This document shows positions 29,410 through 38,010 of a DNA stretch of 57,639 nucleotides, in pieces. Each line of letters starts with the position of its first letter. The first letter of the stretch is position 1. The notes beneath the pieces are model-generated. The model saw nothing but the letters and a program-made list of their open reading frames with translations. It had not been told where the DNA came from and made no database searches. The position numbers and the translations under genes are program-made. The DNA comes from an uncultured Mycoplasmatota bacterium (GTDB taxonomy: Bacteria; Bacillota_I; Bacilli_A; RF39; UBA660), in contig CAOJYR010000007.1 of assembly GCA_948465965.1 (NCBI GenBank), forward strand, positions 1 to 57,639, given 5' to 3'.

Positions 29410-29868
29410 TTAACTAGTACTATCAAATCTTTTTCTCATTACTTTATTAACCTTTTCATTATTATCAATCAATTGTTTAACAGTTTCAATTTCAGATTCA
29501 GCCAATTCCTCTTTAAGCAGCTTAGAATTAACCAAATAAGTTGCGGCAGATATTAAATCATATGTTGTCCATTCCCTATCTCTTCCTTCATTATACAATT
29601 TTTCATAATGTTCAACACAAAAATATTCCCTACTAGAATCAGAATCTAATATCTTCTCGTCAACAAAAATCATATTATGATAATAAGTAAAACCATTAAC
29701 TACATAATGAAGAAAATCAGCATCCATATAAAAAGACTCACTTTCATCAATAAAACAACATAAATAAAACTTATATAAATTCAAAAGTTCTATATAATCT
29801 AAACTGTTTTCCTTATTAATTACATTTAAATATAACTTTTCATAATACTTGATATCTTCTCTGTCCAT
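29410..29868 (-). CDS. Hypothetical protein, acidic
   Basis: A 152-residue protein starting MDREDIKYYEKLY at 29868, chosen because GGTGGTG stands right before it; a longer frame adds eight residues that start near the promoter. The chain is very acidic and rich in Tyr and Leu, with a helical look and no membrane helix or known motif. It is the first gene of the unit that continues to dusB, RDD and lysS. Bacillus has hslO, cysK and folate genes here; none are present. Confidence 0.65.
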   Translation of the reverse strand: MDREDIKYYEKLYLNVINKENSLDYIELLNLYKFYLCCFIDESESFYMDADFLHYVVNGFTYYHNMIFVDEKILDSDSSREYFCVEHYEKLYNEGRDREWTTYDLISAATYLVNSKLLKEELAESEIETVKQLIDNNEKVNKVMRKRFDSTS

Positions 29869-29892
29869 AACACCACCACTAAAAGCATACAT

Positions 29893-29921
29893 AGTATACT
29901 ATAAAACATAATTCTTTACAA
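29893..29921 (-). promoter_or_regulatory. Promoter for the dusB-lysS unit
   Basis: A -35 TTGTAA (29916-29921) lies 17 bp before a -10 TATACT (29893-29898) on the minus strand, about 25 bp before the hypothetical gene that heads the unit, and 15 bp after the ftsH terminator. Confidence 0.6.
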
Positions 29922-29930
29922 GAAGAACAA

Positions 29931-29962
29931 AAAAAGAATTAAACTATTTATTTGTCTAATTC
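29931..29962 (-). terminator. Intrinsic terminator overlapping the ftsH stop
   Basis: A 6 bp perfect stem GAATTA/TAATTC (29936-29941 and 29957-29962) with the ftsH stop (29948-29950) in the loop is followed on the minus strand by TTTTTTTG. Confidence 0.75.
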
Positions 29963-31921
29963 CTTTAAAAGTTCAGCTTTATTCATTTTTGAATAATTTT
30001 TAATACCTTTTTCTTTAGCAAGTTCTCTTAATTTAGTAACTGACATAGATTCCAAATTATCATCATCATTCTCTTCAGGCATCTTACCATTTTTAACTAA
30101 ATAATCAATTTGTTCTTTAGTTAATGTCTCATATTCAAGTAGCGCTTCAGCTATAAGCTTTAATAAATCTTTATTTTTCTTAATAATCTCTGTTGCCTTT
30201 GCATGACAATCATTAATTATTTTTCTCATTTCCATATCGATTTCATTTGCAACTTCATTAGAAAAATGCTGACTCTTATTATAGTCACGTCCTAAGAACA
30301 CACTTCCTTCTTGCTGCTCAAACTGCAAAGGACCTAAATCACTCATACCATATTCTGTTACCATAGCACGTGCAATCTTTGTAGCCTTTTCAAAGTCATT
30401 GTGAGCACCAGTAGTAATTTCTCCAAAAGTAATCTCCTCTGCAGTTCTACCACCAAGTAAACCAGTAATTTCTTCTAATAAATCAGTTTTAGTAGAGCAA
30501 AGCTTTTCTTCACTTGGAACCATCATATTATATCCACCTGCAGAACCACGTGGTATAATTGTAACTTTTTGAACATCATTAGCATTATCAAGTTTTAATC
30601 CTATAACAGCATGTCCCGCTTCATGATAGGCTACTAACTTACGATCGTTTTCACTATATTTATGAGATGTTTTAGCAGGCCCCATAAGGACACGGTCAGT
30701 AGCCTCATCTACTTCACTCATTGTAATTTCATTCTTATTACGTCTTACTGCTAAAAGAGCAGCCTCATTAAGTAAATTCTCAAGATCAGCACCACTAAAT
30801 CCTGGAGTTCTCTTAGCTAAGTTATTAAGAGTTATTCCATCAGCAAGTTTCTTATTTCTAGCATGAACACCAAGTATTTCTTCACGTCCCTTAACATCAG
30901 GTAAGTTAACCGTAACTTGTCTATCAAATCTTCCTGGACGAAGAAGAGCAGGATCAAGTACATCAGGTCTATTAGTTGCCGCTATAATTATAATTCCCTC
31001 ATTTGCTCCAAATCCATCCATTTCAGTAAGTAATTGGTTAAGCGTTTGCTCACGTTCATCATGACCTCCACCTAAACCAGTACCCCTTTGACGTCCAACT
31101 GCATCAATCTCATCGATAAAAATTAGACAAGGTGCATTTCTTTTTGCTTGTTGGAACATATCTCTAACACGACTAGCACCAACACCTACAAATAATTCAA
31201 CGAAATCTGATCCACTAATAAAATAGAATGGAACATTAGCTTCTCCTGCAACAGCCTTAGCAAGTAATGTTTTACCTGTTCCTGGAGGACCAAACAATAA
31301 CACTCCTTTAGGAATTCTAGCTCCAAGTTTTTGGAACTTCTTAGGATTTTTCAAAAAATCAATTAATTCTGCAACTTCTTCTTTCTCTTCCTTAAGACCA
31401 GCAACATCTTTAAAAGTAACTTGATTCTTATCACTATTTAATTTAGCCTTACTCTTTCCAAAGTCCATAGAACTTTTATTTCCAGCCATTTGGCGACTAA
31501 AGAAGAAGAAAGCAAATCCTATTAGCAATACAAATGGAAGAACATTAACAACAATCAATAAGAAAGATGAAGAATCAGGATCAGCCTTAGCTGTAAATTT
31601 AAATTCCTGTGCCTCACTTGCAGTAACGATTTGTTTCATAACTTCTTCTGAAAGTGGAAGCTTAGCAAAGAAAGATTGATTATCCTTATACCCCTCTAAT
31701 TTACCACGAACTTCATAAGTATAAGCAGAGCCACGTGTTGTAACTTCTAGTTCTGTAACTTTACCCCCATTTAAACTATCAACAAATTCATTATAAGTTA
31801 AAACCTTAACATCATTATTCATAACACTAGCTACATAAAAAATACCAAGCATAACAAGTGCTAAAAATAAATATGGTAACAAACCTTTTTTTACAGTTTT
31901 ACTATTCATTTTTTTATTCAT
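29948..31921 (-). CDS. ftsH: ATP-dependent zinc metalloprotease FtsH
   Basis: Membrane-bound AAA+ protease of 657 residues. Two N-terminal helices (about 12-28 and 118-140) flank an extracytoplasmic domain. The ATPase has GPPGTGKT (Walker A), FIDEID (Walker B) and the pore loop FVGVGAS. The zinc motif is HEAGH near residue 435, with the third ligand Asp in the later DFEKAT block. The last 35 residues ([20 protein letters not shown], then NKAELLKEL) look like a SAP or Rho-N fold, a nucleic-acid-binding helix-extended loop, which is not standard in FtsH. It is coupled to tilS, 11 bases apart. Confidence 0.95.
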   Translation of the reverse strand: MNKKMNSKTVKKGLLPYLFLALVMLGIFYVASVMNNDVKVLTYNEFVDSLNGGKVTELEVTTRGSAYTYEVRGKLEGYKDNQSFFAKLPLSEEVMKQIVTASEAQEFKFTAKADPDSSSFLLIVVNVLPFVLLIGFAFFFFSRQMAGNKSSMDFGKSKAKLNSDKNQVTFKDVAGLKEEKEEVAELIDFLKNPKKFQKLGARIPKGVLLFGPPGTGKTLLAKAVAGEANVPFYFISGSDFVELFVGVGASRVRDMFQQAKRNAPCLIFIDEIDAVGRQRGTGLGGGHDEREQTLNQLLTEMDGFGANEGIIIIAATNRPDVLDPALLRPGRFDRQVTVNLPDVKGREEILGVHARNKKLADGITLNNLAKRTPGFSGADLENLLNEAALLAVRRNKNEITMSEVDEATDRVLMGPAKTSHKYSENDRKLVAYHEAGHAVIGLKLDNANDVQKVTIIPRGSAGGYNMMVPSEEKLCSTKTDLLEEITGLLGGRTAEEITFGEITTGAHNDFEKATKIARAMVTEYGMSDLGPLQFEQQEGSVFLGRDYNKSQHFSNEVANEIDMEMRKIINDCHAKATEIIKKNKDLLKLIAEALLEYETLTKEQIDYLVKNGKMPEENDDDNLESMSVTKLRELAKEKGIKNYSKMNKAELLKELDK

Positions 31922-31932
31922 ACTTTTCCTCC

Positions 31933-33252
31933 TTAACTACATCTTAATATTATATCATAAGATTCTGTCTTTTTCTTATCATATTTAGATTTTTTTAATC
32001 CTGGAAGCCAAACAACTACCCCTTTAGAATCAACAACCACAGGCCATACATCCCTATCATCTAATTTAACTTTTTTATCGATAAAGATATCTTTGACCTT
32101 TTTAGAACCATTCAATCCTTTAACCATAATCTTATCTCCAAACTTCCTAGTTCTAACAATAAGAGGTAATGTAACTTCACTACTATTAAGTCTACAAATA
32201 TTATTACTATTTAAAGATGTATCTTCTATTTGTTCTATAACCTTATTATTAGGAAGCTCTACATAGCCATTAAATTCTATCTCATAACTAGTAATCTCAT
32301 CTGTAATCCGCTTTAATTCTACCATATCATAACTTTTTCTCGCAACTACTTCATTAGGAAGATTAATAAAAGTATTTGCCCTATTACTATATATTAAATT
32401 AAGTAAAAGTTCAATATGTTTATCATTAATTAAAATTAAATCATCCTGATAAAATTCACTCATTAAATAGTATAAAACTTCTTTTTGTAAAAACGGATCA
32501 ATATTTTTGAATTTTTTGATATGAATACTATCTCCCTCTAACACTTCATCAAGTGCCTTATTGCGCTCTTTTTCAATAAAATGATCTGCATCACTAATAA
32601 CATGACTAAACTTCAAAAATTTCGAATGAATATTAGGATCCTCTTCCTTTAAAAAAGGCAAAATATACTTACGATATCTATTTCTTGTATATTTATCTTT
32701 TTCATTCGAACTATCAACATAATATTTAACACCATTCTCTAAATCATATTCTTCTAATTGTAATTTAGTATAATTTAATAGTGGTCTTACAATATCGTAC
32801 CCATCCATATGAACTATTTTTTTAAATCCACTATACCCATTTAAATTAGACCCTCTACTAATTCGCATTAAAATAGTCTCTATCAAATCATCTCCATGAT
32901 GAGCAGTCATTAAATAATTTGCATTATATTTTAACACAACTTCTTCAAAGAAATTGTATCTTATATTCCTGGCTTCATTATGAAAATTATCATCACCATA
33001 TTCATTAATCGTCATGGCCTCAAACATTAAATCATGCACGTCACAATAATCTTTAAGATATTCTTCTTCCTCTAGACTTTCTTTTCTCAAATTATGATTA
33101 ACATGTGCAACAACTAAAGAAAGATTATATTTATTACGAATCTTTAAAAGCATATCAATCAACGCCATAGAATCAGGCCCAGAAGAACACCCAACTACAA
33201 TAACATCATTATTATTAAACTTAAAAGATTCTTCTATATTAATATTACCCAT
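31933..33252 (-). CDS. tilS: tRNA(Ile)-lysidine synthase
   Basis: TilS changes C34 of the tRNA-Ile with anticodon CAU to lysidine, so that AUA codons are read as Ile. The PP-loop motif is SSGPDSMAL (about residues 24-32). The 439 residues match the family, with the C-terminal TilS domains (KVKDIFIDKKV, and VWLPG near the end). The gene has GGAGGGAAT before its ATG. In Bacillus tilS is followed by hprT then ftsH; here hprT is missing and ftsH follows directly. Confidence 0.95.
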   Translation of the reverse strand: MGNINIEESFKFNNNDVIVVGCSSGPDSMALIDMLLKIRNKYNLSLVVAHVNHNLRKESLEEEEYLKDYCDVHDLMFEAMTINEYGDDNFHNEARNIRYNFFEEVVLKYNANYLMTAHHGDDLIETILMRISRGSNLNGYSGFKKIVHMDGYDIVRPLLNYTKLQLEEYDLENGVKYYVDSSNEKDKYTRNRYRKYILPFLKEEDPNIHSKFLKFSHVISDADHFIEKERNKALDEVLEGDSIHIKKFKNIDPFLQKEVLYYLMSEFYQDDLILINDKHIELLLNLIYSNRANTFINLPNEVVARKSYDMVELKRITDEITSYEIEFNGYVELPNNKVIEQIEDTSLNSNNICRLNSSEVTLPLIVRTRKFGDKIMVKGLNGSKKVKDIFIDKKVKLDDRDVWPVVVDSKGVVVWLPGLKKSKYDKKKTESYDIILRCS

Positions 33253-33290
33253 ATTCCCTCCTAAAACATCTACAAAGTATTATACCATAA

Positions 33291-33317
33291 AACGAAAAAA
33301 GAGGATATTATTCCTCT
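33291..33317 (-). terminator. Intrinsic terminator overlapping the divIC stop
   Basis: The perfect 6 bp stem AGAGGA/TCCTCT (33300-33305 and 33312-33317) has the divIC stop (33308-33310) in its loop and is followed on the minus strand by six T. Confidence 0.85.
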
Positions 33318-33604
33318 GGTATTTTTAAAATAAATTCTCCATCCTTAGAATATAAATACTTCTCCCTTGCATATCTAGCAATATAATCAGGATCCTGTAA
33401 TTTATCCGCATCGACTTTTAACCGAGCCTCTTTCTCTTTTAAAGAGATATATTGTTTTTCCAAAGTCCTCTTTTCCTTATACTTATCATATATTTCAACC
33501 CAATACTTACCTATAGTAAATGTAGTGAATACAATAACAGCCATAGAGCTAAGTCCCAAAAAAAACATTCTCTTTGCCTTTTTTTTACTTTTCTTCTTAG
33601 CCAT
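33308..33604 (-). CDS. divIC: Cell division protein DivIC (FtsB-like)
   Basis: Septum formation protein that forms a complex with DivIB and FtsL. The start MAKKKSKKKAKR at 33604 has AGGTGA before it. The 98 residues show a basic cytoplasmic start, one membrane helix (about 17-36) and a coiled-coil (about 38-70, EKQYISLKEKEARLKVD), then the conserved DPDYIARYAREKYLYSKDGE. In Bacillus divIC and yabP/yabQ are also adjacent. Between divIC and tilS Bacillus has spoIIE and others; these are absent here. Confidence 0.93.
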   Translation of the reverse strand: MAKKKSKKKAKRMFFLGLSSMAVIVFTTFTIGKYWVEIYDKYKEKRTLEKQYISLKEKEARLKVDADKLQDPDYIARYAREKYLYSKDGEFILKIPEE

Positions 33605-33630
33605 TATCTTCACCTACCATTACACTATAA

Positions 33631-33659
33631 ATTATAAAACGAAGTCTATATATATTCAA
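33631..33659 (-). promoter_or_regulatory. Promoter of divIC (and possibly tilS-ftsH)
   Basis: A -35 TTGAAT (33654-33659) lies 17 bp before a perfect -10 TATAAT (33631-33636) on the minus strand, about 27 bp before the divIC start. Confidence 0.72.
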
Positions 33660-33753
33660 TCGAATTTTGTAACTTTACTAAAAGTTTACACTATATTACC
33701 AAAATTATTTTATAATTTATAGAACACATCTCAAATGAAAACAGTAAGTATTA

Positions 33754-34050
33754 TTACTTTCTTCTTTTAAACAACCTCCATTTCCGAAATTTACTTCCAA
33801 CAGGAAATGTTATATAAAAACCTAATAATATCATAAAAAGAAAATAAATATGAATGATTCCATCATTTAAAAATTTCAGTATTAAAAAATAAATTAAAGC
33901 CATATCAATAACAAATATAAAAGTAAAAATAATTTTAATTATCTTTTTTTTAGCAAATAAAAATCTATAATTAACATTCACAAGCAAAGAAAAAACAATC
34001 CCATAAAAAAAGGAAAAAACTAAAGAAAGAACTTGTATTTTTAAATTCAT
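33754..34050 (-). CDS. yabQ: Spore cortex biosynthesis protein YabQ
   Basis: A 98-residue hydrophobic protein with three to four membrane helices and a basic tail (KFRKWRLFKRRK). Length is well below the 211 of Bacillus YabQ but within the range of clostridial and gut relatives. Identification rests mainly on position: it starts at the last base of the yabP stop and precedes divIC, exactly as in Bacillus, where YabQ is needed for cortex formation. The protein itself is little conserved. Confidence 0.8.
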   Translation of the reverse strand: MNLKIQVLSLVFSFFYGIVFSLLVNVNYRFLFAKKKIIKIIFTFIFVIDMALIYFLILKFLNDGIIHIYFLFMILLGFYITFPVGSKFRKWRLFKRRK

Positions 34051-34337
34051 TATTTAAATAGCCTATTAAAGATACTATTCTCTTTATCTTTCTTTGCTTC
34101 TTCTGCATAACTTATCATATTAATTGTACCTTTTATTGAGACATTTCCTTGCAGTGTATCAAGTTTAACTAACTCTAAGCCTTCTCCCTTTATTAAAATA
34201 AATCCCATAATTGTTTCTAATAAGAATTGCTCACTGTCAAAGTTTTCTATCTTTTTAACTCCTGTAATAACTAAATTCTTTCTTTCTAGCAAACTAATTC
34301 CATGATTATAATTACTAATATTATCTTGTTTATCCAT
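34050..34337 (-). CDS. yabP: Sporulation protein YabP
   Basis: A 95-residue protein with the YabP/YqfC fold features: NHGISLLERKNLVITGVKKI at the start, ETIMGFILIKGEGLEL in the middle and the closing GNVSIKGTINMISY. In Bacillus yabP is expressed in the mother cell under SigE. The start has GGAGG before it. It overlaps yabQ by one base. A SigE-like -10 sequence lies just upstream at 34355-34362. Confidence 0.92.
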   Translation of the reverse strand: MDKQDNISNYNHGISLLERKNLVITGVKKIENFDSEQFLLETIMGFILIKGEGLELVKLDTLQGNVSIKGTINMISYAEEAKKDKENSIFNRLFK

Positions 34338-34354
34338 AATAAGCCTCCTGCTAA

Positions 34355-34362
34355 ATTATATG
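34355..34362 (-). promoter_or_regulatory. Possible SigE -10 element before yabP
   Basis: The minus-strand sequence CATATAAT differs in one base from the SigE -10 consensus CATACAAT and lies about 18 bp before the yabP start. A convincing -35 at the right distance is not obvious. Confidence 0.35.
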
Positions 34363-34382
34363 TAATAAACAAAAAATTAGAA

Positions 34383-34404
34383 CAAAAAAAGATGCTAAGC
34401 ATCT
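34383..34404 (-). terminator. Intrinsic terminator overlapping the spoVG stop
   Basis: The perfect 6 bp stem AGATGC/GCATCT (34390-34395 and 34399-34404) with a 3-base loop contains part of the spoVG stop codon (34403-34405) and is followed on the minus strand by a T run. Confidence 0.85.
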
Positions 34405-34681
34405 ATTCTTCATCTTCTGTAGGATCATCTGCATTTTGATAAGCTTCAATAATAGCTTCTTCAAACATTGATCTAACTTCTGGATTAATTGGATGAGCGA
34501 TATCACGATAACCACCAGTAGCTGTCTTTCGGCTAGGCATTGCTATAAATAGTCCGTTGTCTCCCTCAATAACTCGAATATCATGTACTGCAAAAGCATC
34601 ATCAAGTAATACTGATGCAATTCCCTTCATACGAGAACCCTCTTTTTCAATCTTGCGTACATTTACAGATGTTATTTTCAT
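34403..34681 (-). CDS. spoVG: Septation/stage V sporulation regulator SpoVG
   Basis: SpoVG is a small RNA- and DNA-binding regulator found in Bacillota. The 92 residues fit the family (97 in Bacillus). The N-terminus [20 protein letters not shown] and the conserved block [20 protein letters not shown] with its basic patch are diagnostic. The gene has GAGGGAGGAA before the ATG. It follows the veg gene; in Bacillus spoVG lies a few genes further on, near gcaD. Confidence 0.96.
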   Translation of the reverse strand: MKITSVNVRKIEKEGSRMKGIASVLLDDAFAVHDIRVIEGDNGLFIAMPSRKTATGGYRDIAHPINPEVRSMFEEAIIEAYQNADDPTEDEE

Positions 34682-34722
34682 GTAATATTCCTCCCTCTTA
34701 AAGTATTACACTTTACACATCC

Positions 34723-34751
34723 ATTTTATAATATTACTTTACAAAATGCAA
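34723..34751 (-). promoter_or_regulatory. Possible promoter of spoVG
   Basis: A minus-strand -35 TTGCAT (34746-34751) lies 17 bp before a -10 TAAAAT (34723-34728). A SigH-type promoter, as used in Bacillus spoVG, was not evident. Confidence 0.45.
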
Positions 34752-34776
34752 TATTTTTAAGAGTTTTCCACCAGAT

Positions 34777-34989
34777 TTATCCAATTATTTTCAAATTATC
34801 AATCAAAATATCACTATAACTGAATGATTTAACCTTATTATCGTCTAAAGTAATTGTAAAAATTGCTGGATACATATCTGTAATTACCCCGTCGAATTCA
34901 TCTATTTGGTTCCTTGCACCTTTAAATACAAAAGATCTAACTACACCCTTATTTTCCAAAACAACCTCTCTAACCTTATCTAATGTCAT
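34777..34989 (-). CDS. veg: Veg family protein
   Basis: A 70-residue protein matching Veg, which in Bacillus stimulates biofilm matrix genes and spore outgrowth. The conserved parts are LDKVREVVLENKGVVRSFVF at the start and the FDGVITDMYPAIFTITLDD middle. Bacillus Veg has 86 residues, so the C-terminus is short. It overlaps the yabG stop by 4 bases (ATGA), and in Bacillus veg also follows yabG. Its presence with TasA-like genes 2.5 kb away is of interest because Bacillus Veg acts on tasA control. Confidence 0.9.
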   Translation of the reverse strand: MTLDKVREVVLENKGVVRSFVFKGARNQIDEFDGVITDMYPAIFTITLDDNKVKSFSYSDILIDNLKIIG

Positions 34990-35768
34990 CTTGGATACCC
35001 CACATACATAGTTCCATTTGTAATAATTCCTCCCATTCCATCACTACCATATTTTGTCTTCTCTATAAGTTTCAATAAATCAATACTCTTACTCTTATCA
35101 GAAAAAGCAAGAGATGTCGCAATTATTGCTGGATCAAGAGCATGAATATTTATTCGCTTAGGACTAGATGCAAAATTAGCCCCCGCTTTAATCAATTCTT
35201 CATAATTTGACTGACAAGCTCCAGCAATTATAATTAATTTATCTTGACTCTTCTCATATTTTCTAGCCTCTCTTACAGAATCTATAAAATTAATAGAATT
35301 CTGATACTTGTCTAAATCACTTGTATTTTTCTTTTCTTTATAATAAGCATCATGACCTGTAATAACTAAAATATCTGGTTTAAACTCATTTAACAATTCT
35401 GATACCTTATAAGGCATCTCTATTTCAGAAATAGTTAGTCCATTTGCCTTTACATTCATTTCCTTATAAAAATCCATACATCGCTTTAAATAATCAGAAT
35501 CTCCATCTATGTGTAAAATTTTCCCCGGCAAATAAAAATATTGGCTTCTATCCATTTTTATATCTCGCATATTCTCTTCTAATATCTTTTTATCGCCATC
35601 ATTGTTATTACTATTAGACTTCACCAAATCACTAATCAAACTATCAGCATAAAGACGTAAATCTACCCCCCTCAGTATAGCAACATCTCTATCTATTGAT
35701 ACTATCTTAAATAAAATATCATGATTGTGAGAGATCCTAGTCACTAAGTCCCCTATTTTAAAATCCAA
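34986..35768 (-). CDS. yabG: Sporulation-specific protease YabG, TTG start
   Basis: YabG cleaves spore coat proteins in the mother cell. The conserved blocks are FKIGDLVTRISHNHDILFKI at the start, ITGHDAYYK, IIAGACQSNYEELIKAGANF and ASSPKRINIHALDP, followed by GGIITNG. The catalytic Cys is probably in GACQS and His in TGHDA. The start is TTG at 35768: a near-perfect GGAGATGAT precedes it by four bases and the N-terminus then aligns with Bacillus YabG (MQFQIGD). A GTG five codons upstream has no ribosome binding site. 260 residues. Confidence 0.94.
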   Translation of the reverse strand: MDFKIGDLVTRISHNHDILFKIVSIDRDVAILRGVDLRLYADSLISDLVKSNSNNNDGDKKILEENMRDIKMDRSQYFYLPGKILHIDGDSDYLKRCMDFYKEMNVKANGLTISEIEMPYKVSELLNEFKPDILVITGHDAYYKEKKNTSDLDKYQNSINFIDSVREARKYEKSQDKLIIIAGACQSNYEELIKAGANFASSPKRINIHALDPAIIATSLAFSDKSKSIDLLKLIEKTKYGSDGMGGIITNGTMYVGYPR

Positions 35769-35816
35769 ACACATCATCTCCACTTAAATTTATGACATAA
35801 AAAAAAGAAATATTCC

Positions 35817-36614
35817 TCAAACTAATGCATTTGCAAGTTCAACAAATATTTCTACACTTAATTGTTCAGCTCTAACAGATAATGAAAAATTATACTTTTC
35901 TAAAACCTTTAACACCTTATCCAAATCATAACCTCGTAAATTATTTTTTATATTTTTTCTCTTATATTGAAAACTATCTCGAACCAATTTCTCAAAGAAT
36001 TCTTGATCCTTTAAAAACAACTTATCCTGTTTTTCCTCAAAAGATACAACAACACTATCTACATTAGGAATAGGAACAAATTCCCTCCTAGAAACAAAAA
36101 ACTCTTTTTTAATATGATAATAATAATTTAAAAATACAGTAATAGAACCATAACTTTTATTACCACAACTTGTTGAAAAGCGATCTCCAACTTCCTTTTG
36201 AACCATCATACATATTTTTTTAAATTGAATACCACTCGCAATTAATTTCATTACAATCGGTGTAGTTATGTAATAAGGAACATTACTAACAAAATAAATA
36301 TTATCATAAGAAAAGTTTGAAAGATCCTCTTCTATATTACTACTTAAAAAATCTTTAAATAAAACAGAAACATTAGAAAAACCATCTAGTTTTTTTTCTA
36401 ACTCATCTTTTAATTCTAAATCTATCTCATAAGCTAAAACATTCTTTGCAGCATGTGCAAGTTCACGTGTTAAAATAGCTCCACCAGGACCAACCTCTAT
36501 TACCAAGTCATTTTTTGTAATAGCACAAAGAGAAACTATTCTTTTAACAATTCTATTATCCCTCAAAAAATTTTGACCAAACTTTTTCTTAAATTTTACA
36601 TCATATTTTTCCAC
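35817..36614 (-). CDS. rsmA: 16S rRNA dimethyladenosine transferase
   Basis: KsgA/RsmA dimethylates two adenines in the 3' hairpin of 16S rRNA, a late step of 30S assembly. The 265 residues have KKFGQNFLRDNRIVKRI at the start, VIEVGPGGAILT (SAM motif I) and the catalytic NVPYYITTPIVMKL. In Bacillus ksgA precedes yabG as here, and rnmV comes before it; rnmV is missing. Identity certain. The annotation ksgA is used as a synonym. Confidence 0.97.
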   Translation of the reverse strand: MEKYDVKFKKKFGQNFLRDNRIVKRIVSLCAITKNDLVIEVGPGGAILTRELAHAAKNVLAYEIDLELKDELEKKLDGFSNVSVLFKDFLSSNIEEDLSNFSYDNIYFVSNVPYYITTPIVMKLIASGIQFKKICMMVQKEVGDRFSTSCGNKSYGSITVFLNYYYHIKKEFFVSRREFVPIPNVDSVVVSFEEKQDKLFLKDQEFFEKLVRDSFQYKRKNIKNNLRGYDLDKVLKVLEKYNFSLSVRAEQLSVEIFVELANALV

Positions 36615-36659
36615 AAAATCACCAGTTAAAATATATCATAAAAGGTCCCCTTCTACAAG

Positions 36660-37298
36660 TTAAATAATTTCTATATCATCCTTTTTTATTTTCTTCAATT
36701 TTACGGTATGAACTATTTTTAAAATATCATAAATAATTACCATTATAGCTGGCACAATAAGAAATACTATCCAACCAAAAGATTTTGATAAGAAACTTCT
36801 TATATGACCAATCATTGGTATTCTAAAAATAACCTTACCATAAACATCATTTTCCTGTACTAAATAAGGATCCTCAACATTATTAGCATCTCCCTTAGTT
36901 CTAAAATAATAAGAACCATCTTCTGTTCTTTCTATACCAACAATACGATGTGTAATAGTTAAACCATTATATCTCATATCGTGAGAAGTAAATGTTATAA
37001 TATCGCCCTTTTTTAGATTATGACCATCCTCCCTTTTAACAACAATTCCATCCCAAACATTAATATTGGGTACCATACTAGGACTAACTATAATATAAGC
37101 ATTAAATAAAGGGGGTCTATCCTCTTGATGTTTTATATTATGAAGAACATTACCAAAATAAATAAAAAATAAGAAAAACACAATCATTAAAAGAAAAAGT
37201 ATAACATACAAAATAACTTTAGTGATAAAATGGCTTAAAAATTTAATACCTTCTTTGAAAGATATTTTTTCTTCGAACACTACAGTTTTATTCACCAC
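36660..37298 (-). CDS. sipW: Signal peptidase I, SipW-type (S26B)
   Basis: A membrane signal peptidase of 212 residues with an N-terminal helix (about 28-50) and a C-terminal helix (about 175-195). The catalytic Ser is S74 in SPSMVP, and the second conserved block has His in TITHRIVG in place of the usual Lys, then GDANN with Asp. His in place of Lys marks the SipW or ER-type. In Bacillus SipW processes TasA and TapA. It starts with a GTG (37298 or the next codon), preceded by AGGAGGTGAT. It follows two TasA-like genes, which are its likely substrates. Confidence 0.88.
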   Translation of the reverse strand: MVNKTVVFEEKISFKEGIKFLSHFITKVILYVILFLLMIVFFLFFIYFGNVLHNIKHQEDRPPLFNAYIIVSPSMVPNINVWDGIVVKREDGHNLKKGDIITFTSHDMRYNGLTITHRIVGIERTEDGSYYFRTKGDANNVEDPYLVQENDVYGKVIFRIPMIGHIRSFLSKSFGWIVFLIVPAIMVIIYDILKIVHTVKLKKIKKDDIEII

Positions 37299-37362
37299 TT
37301 ATCACCTCCTATTATTACTAATATCATAATAGCATGTAAATTTTAAAAAAACTATATTTGAA

Positions 37363-37391
37363 ATAAAAAAAAAGAAGAGTTTACACTCCCC
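37363..37391 (-). terminator. Intrinsic terminator behind the first TasA-like gene
   Basis: On the minus strand GGGGAGT-GTAA-ACTCTTC forms a 7 bp stem with two G-U pairs (37374-37380 and 37385-37391) and is followed by nine T. It touches the stop codon (37391-37393). sipW lies beyond it and depends on readthrough or a separate promoter. Confidence 0.75.
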
Positions 37392-38002
37392 TAATTCTTT
37401 GGTTTAGCATAAACATTTATCCCCAAATCACAAACTACATTAGAATCAAGCATTGCCCCCTCATCAACCCAAGCTCTAAGGCGATACTTATCACTTGAGT
37501 TGGAAGTATATGTACCAAAAACTAAGACCATAGTCCCTTTAGGAGAACCAACTTCAGATTTTTTTATTGCTGTAAATGGTTTTGGATCAACCACCTTAGA
37601 ATAAGTACCATCATTTTCCTTTTCTAAATAAACTTTTATAAATTTATTATCTAAATTACAATTAGAACTTTTCTCTAAAACAACCTCATAATTAATTGTA
37701 GTATCTCCTACTATCTCTGAGTTAATAGTAAAATCGAAATATTGTGATTTATCATTCAATTTTTTTCCAACATCATCAGCAATAGGAATATAATTATCTA
37801 GCTTTATCCCATTCTCATTATTAGCATAAGTAACCGAAATCACTCCAGTATTTACTATTTTTTTATCAGACTTAGCCTGACTCCTTTCAAAAGTAACAAA
37901 GGCAAAAGCAACAACAAATAGTAATAGTGCTGTAATTGCAATTAATAAAATTATAATCTTATTTGTAGAAACCTCTTTATTATCCTTATTTCCTTTTTTC
38001 AT
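37391..38002 (-). CDS. TasA/camelysin-like secreted protein A
   Basis: A 203-residue protein with a basic start, one N-terminal helix (about 16-38) that may be a signal sequence, and a predicted beta-rich rest. The pattern of GVISVTYANNENGIKLDN, then PIADDVGKKLND with YFDFTINSE and a C-terminal YRLRAWVDEGAM, matches the second copy behind it. This layout and a SipW neighbour resemble the TasA/CalY family of matrix fibre proteins, but sequence similarity is weak. It is probably cut by SipW. Two Cys (in SSNCNLDN and NVVCDLGI) may form a bond outside the cell. Confidence 0.65.
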   Translation of the reverse strand: MKKGNKDNKEVSTNKIIILLIAITALLLFVVAFAFVTFERSQAKSDKKIVNTGVISVTYANNENGIKLDNYIPIADDVGKKLNDKSQYFDFTINSEIVGDTTINYEVVLEKSSNCNLDNKFIKVYLEKENDGTYSKVVDPKPFTAIKKSEVGSPKGTMVLVFGTYTSNSSDKYRLRAWVDEGAMLDSNVVCDLGINVYAKPKN

Positions 38003-38010
38003 AAATCCTC

